A stretch of 64,000 bases of DNA from Acanthornis magna (taxonomy: Eukaryota > Chordata > Aves > Passeriformes > Acanthizidae): the NCBI GenBank assembly GCA_036785705.1, contig JAWUZG010000004.1, forward strand, positions 8,900,501-8,964,500, in the 5' to 3' direction. The notes beneath the pieces are model-generated. The model made no database searches. It saw nothing but the letters and a program-made list of their open reading frames with translations, and was not told the origin of the DNA. Made by a program: the position numbers and the translations under genes. Positions within the stretch are counted from its first letter, which is position 1, and each line of letters opens with the position of its first letter. Shown here in pieces: positions 1-13,330 of the stretch.

Positions 1-3000
1 AACATAATGCAAAATCTGAAAGTGGGCTGCATCATTCCTCACTAGAAAAAGACTTTGTATTTCTAATTTGGCTAAATACAACCAAGGAAGAAAAATCTCA
101 GTTTTTTGCAGCATTGATAGAGAATTATATTAATTCTTTATGTCTCATACTGTCAGACTGTTTAAAATTTAATATTCAGAAATGTAGATGAGCAGTTGAA
201 GGCTATTATTCCTGGTCATCAATGCTGAACAGCCAATAAAATATATTCTGAAGTTACCAAGAGATTATTTTCTGTCTTCTTACGAAAGAAATACTTGTTA
301 TTTCCCAGTCTGTACTGAAACCAGTTCCAACATTAAATAATCATAATCAGAAAAATCAGGAACTAGACCTTTTTTGCCAGGCTATATGTCAAGGCCAAAA
401 TCAAACTACTGAAGCCTTCTATTTTAAACTGTATGCACAGTGAGGGATGACCATATACAAAATGCAGAAATCATATTTGAAAGTGAAAATTTATTCCAGG
501 CTAGTTTTCTAAACATGTAAAATTTTATAAACATTTAATCAAAAGCTGCATCATCTCTTTTATGCATGTGTAACAGTACAGGTATAAGTGGACTTACTGT
601 TGTCAAGATCTGGAATAATGCTTCAACTAGATAGTTTTCTTTTTTGACAAGTACATTAAATGTGAATTGAGTGTTCATAAAAATTCTTTGTAGGGCTCTT
701 TTTATTGTAATTCTAATGTGGACTAAGGATATGGAATGTTATCTTGACAGGAGTAAAGGTGTTTCACCTGCCAGTCTATTTGCACAAGTTGAACACAAAC
801 AACATCAACTAAAATAAGGGAGAGATATAGTTTACAACTCATCAAGAGCAAGTTAAATTAAGGTGTCTTTGTCTATACACTGAGAGTAAATAAGTTTAGC
901 AGGTCATTCTCCTGCTAAAACGCAGCAAGTTATATGGTTATGCACTTTCATTTTACTAGGAGCTGCAGTGTACAATTAAGCGAAAGAGAAAGAGTCACCG
1001 GTATTCGAAAAACAGTATTTTGTGCTAAGTTTCTTCATCTTCAAAAGCTCCCCAGGGGAAAAAGATACTAGTAGTTTACTTTTATTGAAGCAGATCTCAC
1101 TTGGGAGCAAACATGTCTGAAAACGACAACTGAAGATAGATAAGGCCTCTGTTCTTCCCATTTTAAATTTCAAAGAAAACATCAGTGATGAAAATTTTCA
1201 TGCTGTGCCTCTCTAATTTGTACAGTTGGATGCATTTAAGGCATATTTTCATGGAACCACAGAACACAGTGCTTACTTTGTGCTTTTTGTTCTCCTGCTG
1301 CCCCATCCAGATGTCGGGTGGGTTTTGTTGTTTTGACTGTTGGAAAACTTCTATTTGTACCTTCTTAAGGATAAATAGAGAGCAGCCATATCTCACTCAG
1401 CGACATAAAACTCAACAGATTCCTAGCTCAATATAGATGTCGAATCTTTTCTGATATTCAGTAGATTATGCATTTGCTGGTAATAATCAGGCAAATACAA
1501 AAGACATGATATTTTCAGCATTGAGTATTTGAGTAGTTTCTTTGGAGTATTTTTGCTTCCTAAAGACAATAAATTTATTTCCAATTTTCTCATGTTCCTA
1601 CTGCCACTTACACATTTTCTCAGAGACAACTATTCTCAGCTTCAACAGTACACAGCTCCCATTTCACAACCTGTCAAATGGCTACTCAAGCAGAAAAAAT
1701 TTAACCCATATGTAGTCCCTGTAGACTGAAAATTAGCTTACTCATGGTTATTCTCCCCATGGGCATTACCAATTCACTGATTGCTGAAAAGGCAAGAGGA
1801 GTCCTCCATGATCACTGAAAACAAACAAACAAACAAACAGAAAAAAGTAATGCCAGTGACCTCTGCTTCATATGAGCTCCGTAAGTTTTGCCTATGCTCA
1901 TCCTCACTCACACTAGCTGCACACTTATCTTTTTAATCTAATTATGAAATCAGTAATTGAGTGCTTGAGTTCTTCAAGCCACAAGACAGGCTTACTTTCC
2001 TTAACTTTCAACATTTACAATGTAGCTTTCTACATATGAGGTAGTTATCCTAAGCTTCCTTTTTACTGCAGACAGTTAATCACTTAGTGATATGATTCAT
2101 CTGACCTATGTTAGACATCAGTTTTAGGATAAATCTACAGCTGCTCAGATTAATCCTATCTAATGTGACTTTATCATAGAGAAGTAAGAGTATTACAGAC
2201 TTAGAAATAAATGTAAATATTCCTAATTTTTTTTTTCTGCAAGCCTCCTTTGATGAAATACTGAAAATTAGAACTTTTAATGTCTTTTCTGACAGAATAT
2301 GCTAATAACAGAAAACTGCATAGATCAGACTCTCTGGGTTAATCAGGGTTCTCCATGTGGTGTGGAATCCAGTGACTATTAAAGATTTTTAATTTCTGCT
2401 CAATTTACTCCTATTAATAGATATTAAAATATTATTAAGAAGAATTTATTTCCTGGATTATTTTAAACGACAGATTCAATACAGTCGAGTAAGAACATTC
2501 AGTTATATTTAACCTTCCTTATGAGTGGTTTGACTTGATGATCTGACCTCTTAATCAAGGATTTTATGATTCTGATGAATTGATGTCCATGTTTCTTAAA
2601 TATTAATGTCGACAATTCATAGAACTGAAGGATTTTTTCCACCAATGTCTTAAAATGGTAATTCTGATGCTGCAATGAAATAACTATATTAATATGGCAG
2701 CAGTATTTCCTTGTGACTCTGCACTAAATCTGAGATTCCTTTTTAGTAAACAAAATTATATCACACATCAACCCAATTTAAAGAAATGGAAGCAAAACAT
2801 TAAATTGGTATTCAGCTAAACAGCAATGCAATTTGTCTAGGATTAGGTATCAAATCTGTTATGATACAACACATGCACTTTATCCAACCCTTGCTTTCTA
2901 ACAGTAGTTGCCATAACTACTAAAATATTTTTCCTATAAGTTTCCTGATTCAGCTTTATACACAGCAGTCAGAAATACTTTTATACATGAAAAATTATAA

Positions 3001-6000
3001 GCTGTTACAAATGGTGTTTAAAAGTTACATGATGTCATATTTTTCCAACATGTGATAAAGGAGGGATGAGCATAGGTGAGTGAATAGTATCCCTTACTTA
3101 AGGCTCACACATACCTTGACTTTATAGATAAAATAATTTCTGCCCCCTCTTGTCAATTCACGCTAAAAGTCATATCATCAAATCTACTGTTTATCCTCAG
3201 GATATTAATGTCTAAAGACAACAGTTTGCCCCAGCACTATTTATCTACTGGTCTGTTCCTGTGCCAGTCTGTTTGCAGCTGGTCCTTGAAGACTTTACGA
3301 GGTGACCAATTCAGCCTCTCCTGCCACCTTTCCCACAAGCCCTCCAGCCCTATCATTGTACAATTATCTTTGAAATAAATGAACACAAGACCTCACCAAA
3401 AAGTCCTAAAATGAAGTCTACAGAGATCACTATTACTCACTTGTGTCCAGACAGGACATGAAGAGACAGTTGACCTGCATGTAATACTCCAAAAATAAAT
3501 ATCAAAGATGTGATTCTCTGGATATCCATTTGAAAATATAGAGTAAGATGAGTGGGAGAAGTGGGCCTTAAGGTATATTTTTCTCCAACATGATCGCTGT
3601 TGGGCAAATTTTTAGTGCTTGTTACCCAAAATATTAGATTTTGTAGGCCCCCTGTTGAATATTTAGCTATTATAGCCATATAAAGATGCCAGGCATTCTG
3701 CTCAGTCCTCCAGATCTTATGAGGTAATGTGTATAAATGATGTGACACAGTTGTTGACCTTTTTTTCTATCTTTTAGTAGAAACTGTCTTGTTTAACTCT
3801 TCAAGAGTCTTCCAGCTTTCTTCATCTTTCTGTGGAAAGTGTAAAGCAAGATTCTCAAGGGGAATAAAAACTTGACGCATATTACTGATAATTGTATATA
3901 CAAGAGAAAAGAGAGTTGTGTTTGTGCAGGAATTCATAACCGCAGAATTTTTTTGGCTGGTGTATTTGAATTTGTAGATAAAAATTTATAAGCAGGACAA
4001 CTTCAAAATAAAGTCTCAAAATAATTTTTCACATGGGGTAAAAATACCTGGGGAAAAAAAAGCCACATAAAGACGGGAAAAGATAACAAAATGTTTTGAG
4101 ATGTATTCATCAGGTTTATCTACTCCATCTTTTTGTCATTACTTACCACCTATCATGTTCTTCCGAATCACAGATACACACATCTTAGCAATTACTGTTA
4201 ATTTAGTCAGTTATAAACTGCAAAACTTCCCAGGGTCTGGAAGGTTTGTGTGTATTGCACATTCAGTATTTTGGCTGTATGACTTCTATGATGGCTTTGC
4301 TACTGGTTGGCCAGAAAAGTCAAAGGTGTTTGCCTGAAAGCAGTTTACCCTGAATGTATTTTGGCTGAGGGACACAATTTTCTTTATTCAAGGAAGAGAA
4401 CCCCAGCCAAAAAAATGGAGAGGTCACAAGAAACTTGGACAAGTCTAACCTTTAGTTAGTTCTCATTCCACAGCAAAGAAGAGAATGTAACTTTTAAAAA
4501 GTAATCTCTCACTGCTTCTTCCCTCACTTCAGCCTAATGCTGTAAAGTTCTGGGGTAAAAGGGTTAAATAATTTTATTTTTCTCTTAAAATGTCAGCATA
4601 TTCTATATTTATTCCTTCCAAAGAAGAGAAGTGTAGTTCTGTAGATTGAGTAAGATTTTATTTGAACATTCAGCAAAGTAAATGATTACTTTGGATAATG
4701 TTTTATAGTGATAAGTTGTCAGCTAATAGACTTGATTAGAACTGAGTCAGCAAATAGTTTTCCTTTTTCCTTTACAGACTCGAGTACATAGAAATGGCTA
4801 TAAAATGTTGAAAATGGACAGCAAAAATGTGTCTATTTTTGTCAATGTGTAAAATTCCAAGTCAGGAAGAAGTCTATCTTGCCTTGTGGGGTGAGTTGTT
4901 ATAATTGCTTATAATGGGAGAAAAGACTGTTTAAAAAATAAGTTTTGTCTCATAAATAACAAAAAACATCTAAATTTGTGTGACTACTCTCAAATTAACT
5001 CTGCTTTCTTTCCCCTGAATGAAAAGGGTAAAATATTTGTGCATCTGTATGTATTTAAGGAAATAATATTTTTGTTTGTGAGATAATTGAAAATCTGATA
5101 TTTTTCTTGCTAATGAGATACAGTTATTTGAACTTTGGATTTAACACCAACTTCTTTAGTGTCTTATTTTTCTATCTATAAACACATAAGAAACCATTAC
5201 AATTGAAATAAAAGTTTGAATACTTAGGAGGCATAACCATTCCAGGAAAGAGGGAGTTTCTTTTGTTTGTGTATCATAATTGTCTAAGATCCCTATCCAG
5301 ACTGGATCCCTCAGTACTTGCAATAATGTATTTTGTTCCATTGTATTCATTTCCAAAAATATAATCACTGCAGTTACTAATGCATTTTTTCATACATTCT
5401 ACAGTTTTCATGTATGGTAACATTTTATTGCACCTTGTAATGTCTTTTCTTACTCCCCACATAATTAACTTTGCAGTGAAGCAAAAGCTGAAAAGAAAAG
5501 GTGTCTTCTGATCACAGATACTTCTCTCTCTACTGGGCTGAAAGAAAGTATTAAAATTTATTGTGAATAAGGGAAATATTCCGTTCTAAATTACGCCATA
5601 TCCCGAATAAATAAGATGAATTTAGGTTAGCTGGAACAAGGACTTTGTATGTAGTTTGATAGATTGTTTCACAGCAGGAAGCAAAAATTTTGCAAGTGGA
5701 ACATGAAGAAAGAAGAAAAGTAGCAAGGAGTTAGGTGGTATTTTAGCTGCAAATACAGAATCTCTGTATCATACATCTAATAAAGACACCTTTTTAAAAG
5801 AACTAGACCTCCACACAATTATAAAAACTTATGAAAACTCTTGGGTTTGAGTATAGAATTTAGGGTCAAATTATCCTCTGTTAATGATTACTTTCGTTCC
5901 TTCACTTGCATGCAAGCATGCAATGGACACTTGACATGATCATTTCAGATCACTTCAACTTATTTTTAAAATGGAATACTGCCATGCAACTGCATATTGT

Positions 6001-9000
6001 AAAATTATTTTGCCGTTTCCCTCTTTTCATAAAATCAAGAGTAAAAACTAAAAATGGAAAATCTCATCTCTCACAGTAGACATTGATTATTAAGAAAAAA
6101 AGTTATTTTGTCATATCTTTTTCAGTCATTTCAGTAATTTTCAGTAATTTCAGCAGATGCTGAGAACATTTTAACAAAGAAATCAGGTTTATGACACCCA
6201 AATACAGAAGCTAAAACCCTGGCCTCCTCATCATTAGTAGATTTTTCTCATAGTTATGTCTTATTTTCCACATGTTCACAAAGATTTTGCAAGTGAGGAA
6301 AGGAAACTTTCAAATGGAATAAAGGAATAAGTTTATAATTGGTCTGTCTGACTGAAATCATAAGCATGTATAAGATAGAAATACAATACTATTAGTAAGA
6401 AATTATTTTGTCTAAACACTCTTAAGCTGTAAGTATTGCCAAATCTGCTAGGAAGACCAGATGTTGTGCAGTGCTTATTGCGCTCTTAAGGCACACTCTT
6501 ACAAACAAACAACTCAATTAACACAAAGTCGTATTTGTTGTTCTAATTCCTGCTCTATAGCTACTGGTGGTTTTAACTGTCAGTTCAAGAAGTACTTCAT
6601 TGCTGTCACATAAGGAATGGATGATGTCCTCAAACATTAAAGCGGATGTCTGCAAGTGTTGCTGCTATATCGTAAAGAGTTCCTTATTTGGATTTTTCAT
6701 AACTTTCAAAAGGTTGTGTTGACATATTACGTATTTTGGCTCTTTTGGTAGACCCCAAATGATAGCATAATCTATGCCAACAGACAACAAACCAAAAAAA
6801 TACCTGAAAGTTAAATCAAGATACTCTATTAAACACACTTGGGAATGCTCCAGAACAGAGGCTAATTGGCAGAGAATAGCCCATATCTAAGGTAATATTC
6901 TTTGTCTGCATCCACACCACGATGTCTGTATGCAAAGCCCTGTTGGAGATTGTCCCTACATTTTAAATACCAGAGTGTTCCTGGGAATTGTTCAGGAGAC
7001 TGATAGTTGGCATAGGATAAATACATGTTAGGAAAAGGTCAAAACATGCCTAATTATATTTCAGTGCTAGTCAGGATTTACCAGCAGACTTACAACCTAT
7101 ATGCCTCAAAAAATAATTTCTCCAACAAAACAGCATTAATTATGTTTAATCAATGAACATGTAGGATGTTTTCCATGGTTCTAAGTGGTGTAGGTATGCT
7201 GACAAAAAATTTTAACATCTACTGTTATATCTATATAGCAAAGACAATATACAGAAAACATACTCTGTGAAAACAAAGTTAAAACACTTGCACTGGAGAG
7301 ATCATAAGTGGTAATGTGCCTTTTCCATGGATTCTTTTTTAGAAATGTTTACTTCTGTCATGTACTATCAGCAGTTTTCAGACTAGCAGCGTGGGGGGAA
7401 GCAGTGTGTGGCAGTACCAGTGATCACAAGAAAAGTGAAACAAGGACAGGAGCTAGCAGACAGTGTGAGATATTTCCTGCCAAGCAGAGAATCTTGCAAA
7501 GCAAACTTACGGCAGGCTTCCTACTTATCTGGCACCAGAGAACCCCAATGATCAGGACTGATGCAAATTTCGTGTATAAGCCTGAAAGAGACAGTTAACG
7601 TGGCAGTCAGTGCACTGATAAAGCAAAAGGGATGCAAAGGTGGGTGCTAGATCATAAGAAAAAGCCTGCAGTGGTGAGAGTGCACCAAATTTCCAACAGA
7701 TGATTCAGAAAGAAGGTAAATCTTGTCTGTATCCTGTAAGTTCTACAGCTTTCCCAGTTCCTCAATATCCATTAATTTTCAGAGAAAAGTGAATATCACA
7801 TCAAATCTTGAAGGTATCTTCTAGAGTATGGAAAGATGATTCCAGTGTTTCAGCTAAAATAATTTTTCAAGAAGATGCATTCCTAAACAAAAAACTACTT
7901 TTCCAATACACATTCTCTGTGAAATGAAAGAGATTTAAAATGCATTCCTCTTTAGGGGAGTCAAAAAATAAAAAATAAAATAACAAGCTTCTTGTCTTTA
8001 CCAACCACAGGTTTTCTTCTAATTCATCTTAATTCAAAAAACCATAACCATCAAATGCATGTTTTCTACACTTCTCAGGTATCATCACAAACCTTTATAT
8101 AAGTAGCCTCTGATTTTAAAGAACTTCCATAAAAACCTAACAATATAAATATATCCTTATGCTTTATGAAAATTTTTTATATGTTGAAACTTGACAAACA
8201 AGGAAAAATGTTGTGGCTACCCAGTGCTCTAAATATTTCCTAAAGCAATCCCCTTCTGAGAGTTAGATATGTGATCAGGGAAAGAAAATGAACTTGTGTG
8301 TTTGCAACTCACAGTTGATGTACATCAGAAGGGTCACTGATGTTTGCAAAAAAAAAGTAAAAATACTATATGTAAGGGAGATCAGTGTTTGTTCTGCACC
8401 AGGACTAGGGTAGTGTAAAGATATCTTATGTTTTCTTTCTGAGATATAGGCCAAGGTCTAGAAAATTTTTTTCATTAAAATGTGTTAATTTGTCTCTCCA
8501 AAGGTAGATAAAGTAATGTGTGAAACTTAGGAAATAATGTTCTGCTAATATTGTTTTTCTGTAAGCAGAAAGTTACCTCTTGAAACCATTCACACTTGGT
8601 CTGACTTGATCTTAAAAAATGGGGTTACTTTTTTTCAGTGCTCACTGTTACCAATGTACATTAATGTTGAGAGAGAAAAAAAAGAATTATCATTCTGCTT
8701 ATTCAGGTGGGAAATAGGGTCATCTTGGACTATGGCCAGAGACTTGCATCAATTATCCCTGCTGTTAATGCTAATATTAGAATGGTAATTCTCATGTAAC
8801 ATCCATTGAAATTATTCCATGAAAACAATTTCATACCAGCTTGATTACTATCTGGATCCTCCTGATGAAAATTTTTTAGTGGTAAGTAAGGGAAAGTATT
8901 TTGAAACAAACAAACAGCTACCCAAAATCCAACCCCCACAAAATAGTCTGCATTCAATTAAGTACTCCTTGAGGGATCAGTCCTTGAGTGACTAAAACAC

Positions 9001-11923
9001 AAAAATAAAGCTATACCTTAAGTATGATTATATGTCTCTGGTCATTGTTGTTTTATTCTACATTTTGTTCAGAATACAATAATAGTCTAGGCCAGATGAA
9101 GGTGAAGACTTGATAAGAAATGAATCTCTTAGAGTCTGAGCCTGTTATTTACACTGAGAAATAAATTATATTCCAATAATTCCACAGTTTTGAGAAGGTT
9201 GCTCATTAGTCAAAATAAGATTTTTTTTTACAGGTATGAACAACACAGGGCAGAAAACAAGAGTCAACAGTAATCAAATTTGCTTGTAAACTCAACACGT
9301 TATTACCTTGCTAATCTGTCAGGCTATCTGAACAAACAAATCGTAGTAGAAAACCTGCACAGCAAAACTTTTAAACAGAGAACATAATCTTTCCACAACC
9401 ATTAGGACAGAACTACTGTTGCTATGTGAAGTTCGGTGGCAAATGGTAAATCTTCTGCATTCAGGTGGTGTTAATTTCACGATGAAGAACCAGCCTAAGG
9501 GAATATTTTAAGCTATGGCTGAAGCTAAAAAGTAGAGTTGAAGTCAGTGAGTCTGTATGTATAAGTAAATGTTTCTGAACCTGTTCCTTCTTCAAATCAT
9601 TACATCTGTAGTTTAATCAAGGATATAAAAGATAATTATGAAGGAATCAGTGAGTGCTCAGAGCCTTGTTGGTAGCTTGAGCAATATTTGGCAGCTTTGG
9701 TGGTGCTGTTTTGTACAAATACAGAGAGGAATTTTCCTTTACTCAAAATAATTCACAGTATATTTTTACCCATCTCTTTTGTGATGACGTGACCTCTCCA
9801 TTGATAATATGACAGTCTAGCTCAGATGTAGTTGAATATAGTGTGGATGTGAATATTTAGTAACTGTTCCATCCCCTTGTGCTTATTGACTTCTGTAAGG
9901 ATGTCAAAGTCCAGAGATTGTGGCTTAGAATGGAAAATCATATAAATCATACAAAAGTTATACATGTAATAACAAACAAACTCCTTCTCCCTTATTCCAG
10001 GTCTAAGTAAGATTTATAAACCAGCAATATTTAAAAAACATCTTGTGCACCCCCAAAATAAGCATTTGCCTGACATATATTGGTTATCAAAATGTAGATA
10101 GATGGAGAAGAAAAAGGTAGAAAACACAACTAAGGATTAAAAAACTCAATTTCATGCACTCACAAGGACTAGTGCATTAACTTCTGGTTAGCGTATTTCA
10201 GAAAGACGTGGGACAACACATGGGTTTCAAGGTGGATGAAGAAAAGCGATTAGAAATATAAAATTTTATTTGTGATAAAACTGAAAAGGCTGATATTTAA
10301 AGTAGTTTAAAGGACAGATGAATCAAAAAGGATGTGACAATGCATACAAAATAGTTAAGACGATTCTGGTATTCCAGTCAATCTTTTACACATTCTAGAA
10401 GAAGAAAACATGAAAGCTGGCTAAGAGCAAACTATCTTCCTTAGCAGGAAAAAAGGCAGCTGATTTCCTTACAACCTTCAGCTCAGCAAAACCCATACTC
10501 TGCAAACCAAGACAAATGTAGTTAAGGTACACACCACAGCTGTCCTACTTACCTAGAAACAGCCCCTGGGAAATTTCTACCTGTACTCCAATCGTGCAAG
10601 AGCGCAGCAGGAGATCTGGTAAATTTGTAAGTGGCTGTAGAGTGTCAGTACTGCCCTGGGGCTCTGGTTCACTCTCTATCTCAAGGCACTTAGCTGAGGG
10701 AGTCAGGACTCAGTAAGTAAGTATCCTAAACTCCTGTGTAACCAATGATGAGACACTGGTATGTAAAATATGCTGCTAATAACTTCTGTCAAGATCTCTG
10801 TTAGGTGTCTAAAGTAGCAAGTATATGGGCACTTGTAATGTAAGTGCTTGAAAATGTTGTGTTTGTGAAGGTGCACAGGCCCTCGAGCACAATTTTAATT
10901 GATTAAGAAATAATTGTATATGTATTTTCATTGTTAATATTATGAAACAACAGTGCTTGCATGTCTGTTTGTTTAAAATCATATAAATGTTTTCTTCATT
11001 TGAAATTACCAATAATATATGTGCTTGAGAAAGGGCTAACACTCAAGACCTATGTATGATTCTTATGCCAACTTCCACTGTCTTGCACACTATGTTAGAG
11101 TATTACAACAATTGTATTTTGAATCGTCTATGGATATAATGGCTGAATAAAGAAACAAAGCTGAAAATTATGCTGCATGTCATCCAATATTGACTGTTAC
11201 TCATTGATGGTTGCAGAAATTTTAAGCACATTTATAAAGATTAGGGGGTTTTCTTACTCTTTGTTTTGGTCTTTTTTTTTTGTTTTATGTTTTGGGGGGT
11301 TCTTTGCTACTAAGACATAGCCTGGAAATTCTTCTGTTCTTTTTTCTTAGCAAACCATTTATTTTCATAGGTACTCGCTACTTTGCTTTATCATCTCTGC
11401 ATAACGAAGTGTGCTTGGCAGGTCAAACGCTTTTTGAGCTTACACTAACCAAAGTCTCACACTAACTCGTGATTTCAGTCAGCCAGAGCCCTTGAACTTG
11501 CTTTGCCTCACCATGATCCATTCAGCCTTATTTTCATTCTCAGCAGATATTTCATCTGCTCAGCACTTAACTGCCACATTAATATACCTCTCACTTCTCT
11601 TTCCTCATGTATCACTTCTCACTGTTGTTCTCCTCACAGCAAGTCCTCAGATATGTAATTTCATTTTGATTTAAAAGTACTCTGAGGTCCTTAATTGTCT
11701 TCTTTCTCTTTTACTGAGCAAAAAGCCACTTTGAATAAATCCTGATTATAACAAATTTTCAATTTGGATATTCAATTTTTAAAATTTACAGTGTTTGATA
11801 TAAACACAAGATTGGGACTTGTGGTTTTTTGCCTTATTTGCCCAATGCTATGAAAATAAGAAACATTCTTTCTTCAGTCCAATCTTTTTTTGATAGACAA
11901 GCACCTACTAGTTTAACAAACTG
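1..11923. other. AT-rich unique sequence, no gene seen
   Basis: The open frames here are short, rarely start with good context, and none encodes a protein I recognise. There are small low-complexity spots: an (ACAA)n run near 1823-1840 and further CAAA runs near 6505 and 8905. A slightly GC-richer patch at about 3240-3360 and another at about 10540-10710 match no family I know. A TTGCATGCAA palindrome lies at 5906-5915. No transposon boundary could be recognised, although very old degraded repeats would be invisible to me. Confidence 0.6.
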
Positions 11924-12244
11924 AATACTTCCCATGGCAACTTTCAATATGGTTTTTCACAAGATAAAGTGTTTGCCATGTTTAAAGACAATCAGAATGC
12001 TTACAAATGCTTACAAATTAATAAAACTGCCAATAATTTTGACATTTATTTTTGTGAAGGAGCAATACGAAGAGGGGATTGTATTCTTGAAGAGATCCCT
12101 TTGTTGTGTGTTCAGATATCATTGTATGCCCTATGTAGAATTAATATCGAGACAACTCGTGAAAGTGCCTATTTTGAAAGGTACCAAAAAGCAGTCTTGG
12201 TTGGCATGAAGAGCAGCTCCTCAACAGTGTCTGAGAAAGTCTGA
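11924..12244 (+). other. Long open frame without start codon, unrecognised
   Basis: The plus-strand frame running from after the TGA at 11921-11923 to the TGA at 12242-12244 is open for about 106 codons, which is long for such AT-rich DNA. It has no upstream in-frame ATG; the first in-frame ATG is at 11978. A second plus-strand frame, with an ATG at 11934, is open across nearly the same bases. An 11-bp tandem duplication (AATGCTTACAA twice, about 11995-12016) sits inside and would shift the frame. The middle of the longer frame (RRGDCILEEIPL) vaguely recalls the start of a SET/MYND-type protein, but I cannot support that. It may be a chance open frame or an old pseudogene scrap. Confidence 0.15.
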
Positions 12245-12552
12245 ATTCTCTTTAGGGTTACTATCAATACAATAATTTGAACAAAAAAGCCTGGTGTTAG
12301 GGCTCCTAACAGGAGAAGCAGCCAGTTGACCAACCAGTATAGAACATAAAGAGAACAAAAAGAGATGGTTGTACATATATTATTAGCAGACAAGAACACA
12401 TGCATAGCAAAAGCACATAGGGTAAGAATGTTATTTTTGCTATCATGCTATTCTTGAGTCTGGAAATTTAATAAAGGCTTTCCTCTGTCATGGTTTTGGG
12501 GTTATTTAGGTCTTTTCACAATTAGAGATTTGGCATCATATTCTGTGAACAA

Positions 12553-12618
12553 TAGAGAGAGCAGAAGAAAGAGAAAGAGACAGAGAGAAAGAGAAAGAGA
12601 AAGAGAAGAGAAAGAGAA

Positions 12619-12661
<43 letters not shown>

Positions 12662-12716
12662 GAAAGAGAAAGAGAAAGAGAAAGAGAAAGAGAAAGAGAA
12701 AGAGAAAGAGAGAAAA
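12553..12716. repeat. (AAAGAG)n polypurine microsatellite
   Basis: This is an interrupted hexanucleotide repeat of AAAGAG/GAAAGA units. From 12582 to 12716 the plus strand is purine-only for 135 consecutive bases. The left edge (12553-12581) is less regular and contains two cytosines. It ends about 35 bp before the 3' end of a minus-strand CR1. Translated frames across it give Arg/Glu/Lys or Phe/Leu/Ser runs that are artefacts. Long mirror-like purine tracts are known to adopt triplex structures and to vary in length. Confidence 0.95.
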
Positions 12717-12751
12717 TACCTTTGTATTTTCTTGGGGGTTTATTCCATGCT

Positions 12752-13124
12752 TCACTGAATCATGGAATTGTTAATGTTGAAATGACATATAAGATTATCA
12801 CACCCAACTGTCAGCATAGCACCACCACTGTGTTCATCACTATACCATGTTCTCAAGTGTCATATCCACATTTTTGGAATGCTTCTGGAGTGGTGGCTCT
12901 ACCACTTCCCTGAACATTCTGTTCTAAGGCTTTACAACCTTTTCCTTGAAGAAATTTTCCCTATAATCCAAAGTAAACATCTTCTGGTGCAACTTGAGGC
13001 CATTTCCTCTCATCATGCCACTTGTGATTTGGGAGAAGAGACTGACACCCATCTCACTACAACATCCTTTCAGGAGCTGTAAAGAGCAATGAAGTCTTCC
13101 CTCAACATTCTTTACTCCAGGCTG
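12752..13124 (-). mobile_element. CR1 LINE 3' fragment
   Basis: The left edge carries the reverse complement of a CR1 3' end (CTGAATCATGGAATTG, a decayed form of the ATAGAATCATAGAAT tail). The following sequence matches the usual CR1 3' body in reverse: the accounts of 'accacttccctgaacattctg', 'gaagaaattttccct' and 'cttgaggccatttcctct' are diagnostic pieces. It is therefore inserted in minus orientation and truncated at its 5' end near 13124. Divergence from the consensus I recall is high, so this is an old copy. No open ORF2 remains. Confidence 0.85.
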
Positions 13125-13139
13125 CTAGCGGTACTAATT

Positions 13140-13330
13140 TGTTTCTTAGAGATGAGATGCAAATGAGAAGTTGAAAGACTTTTGCTTCAGATTGATGCCA
13201 AAGACAGTAGGAGCAGTGATACATCAATGATTGCAGCCAAAAGTCTCTAGCAAATTCTGCCTTTGCATGCAAATGGTAATTAAAAGTGTTGCTGAGTCAC
13301 TGGACAGTCCTTTGCTTAGTCTTTTGACTG
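13140..13330. promoter_or_regulatory. Possible enhancer: octamer and MARE-like motif cluster
   Basis: In about 150 bp the sequence holds an octamer ATGCAAAT at 13157-13164, a perfect 12-bp palindrome TTTGCATGCAAA at 13262-13273 whose right side forms a second ATGCAAAT (13267-13274), a homeodomain-type GGTAATTAAA just after it, and an NF-E2/MAF-type TGCTGAGTCA at 13290-13299. It directly follows the CR1 fragment and does not look like repeat sequence. The motifs are seen directly; enhancer function is inference only, and such short motifs also arise by chance. Confidence 0.25.

Noticed and set aside
12530..12913. 127-codon Arg/Glu-rich open frame
   Set aside because: It is the translation of the (AAAGAG)n microsatellite running on into a minus-strand CR1.
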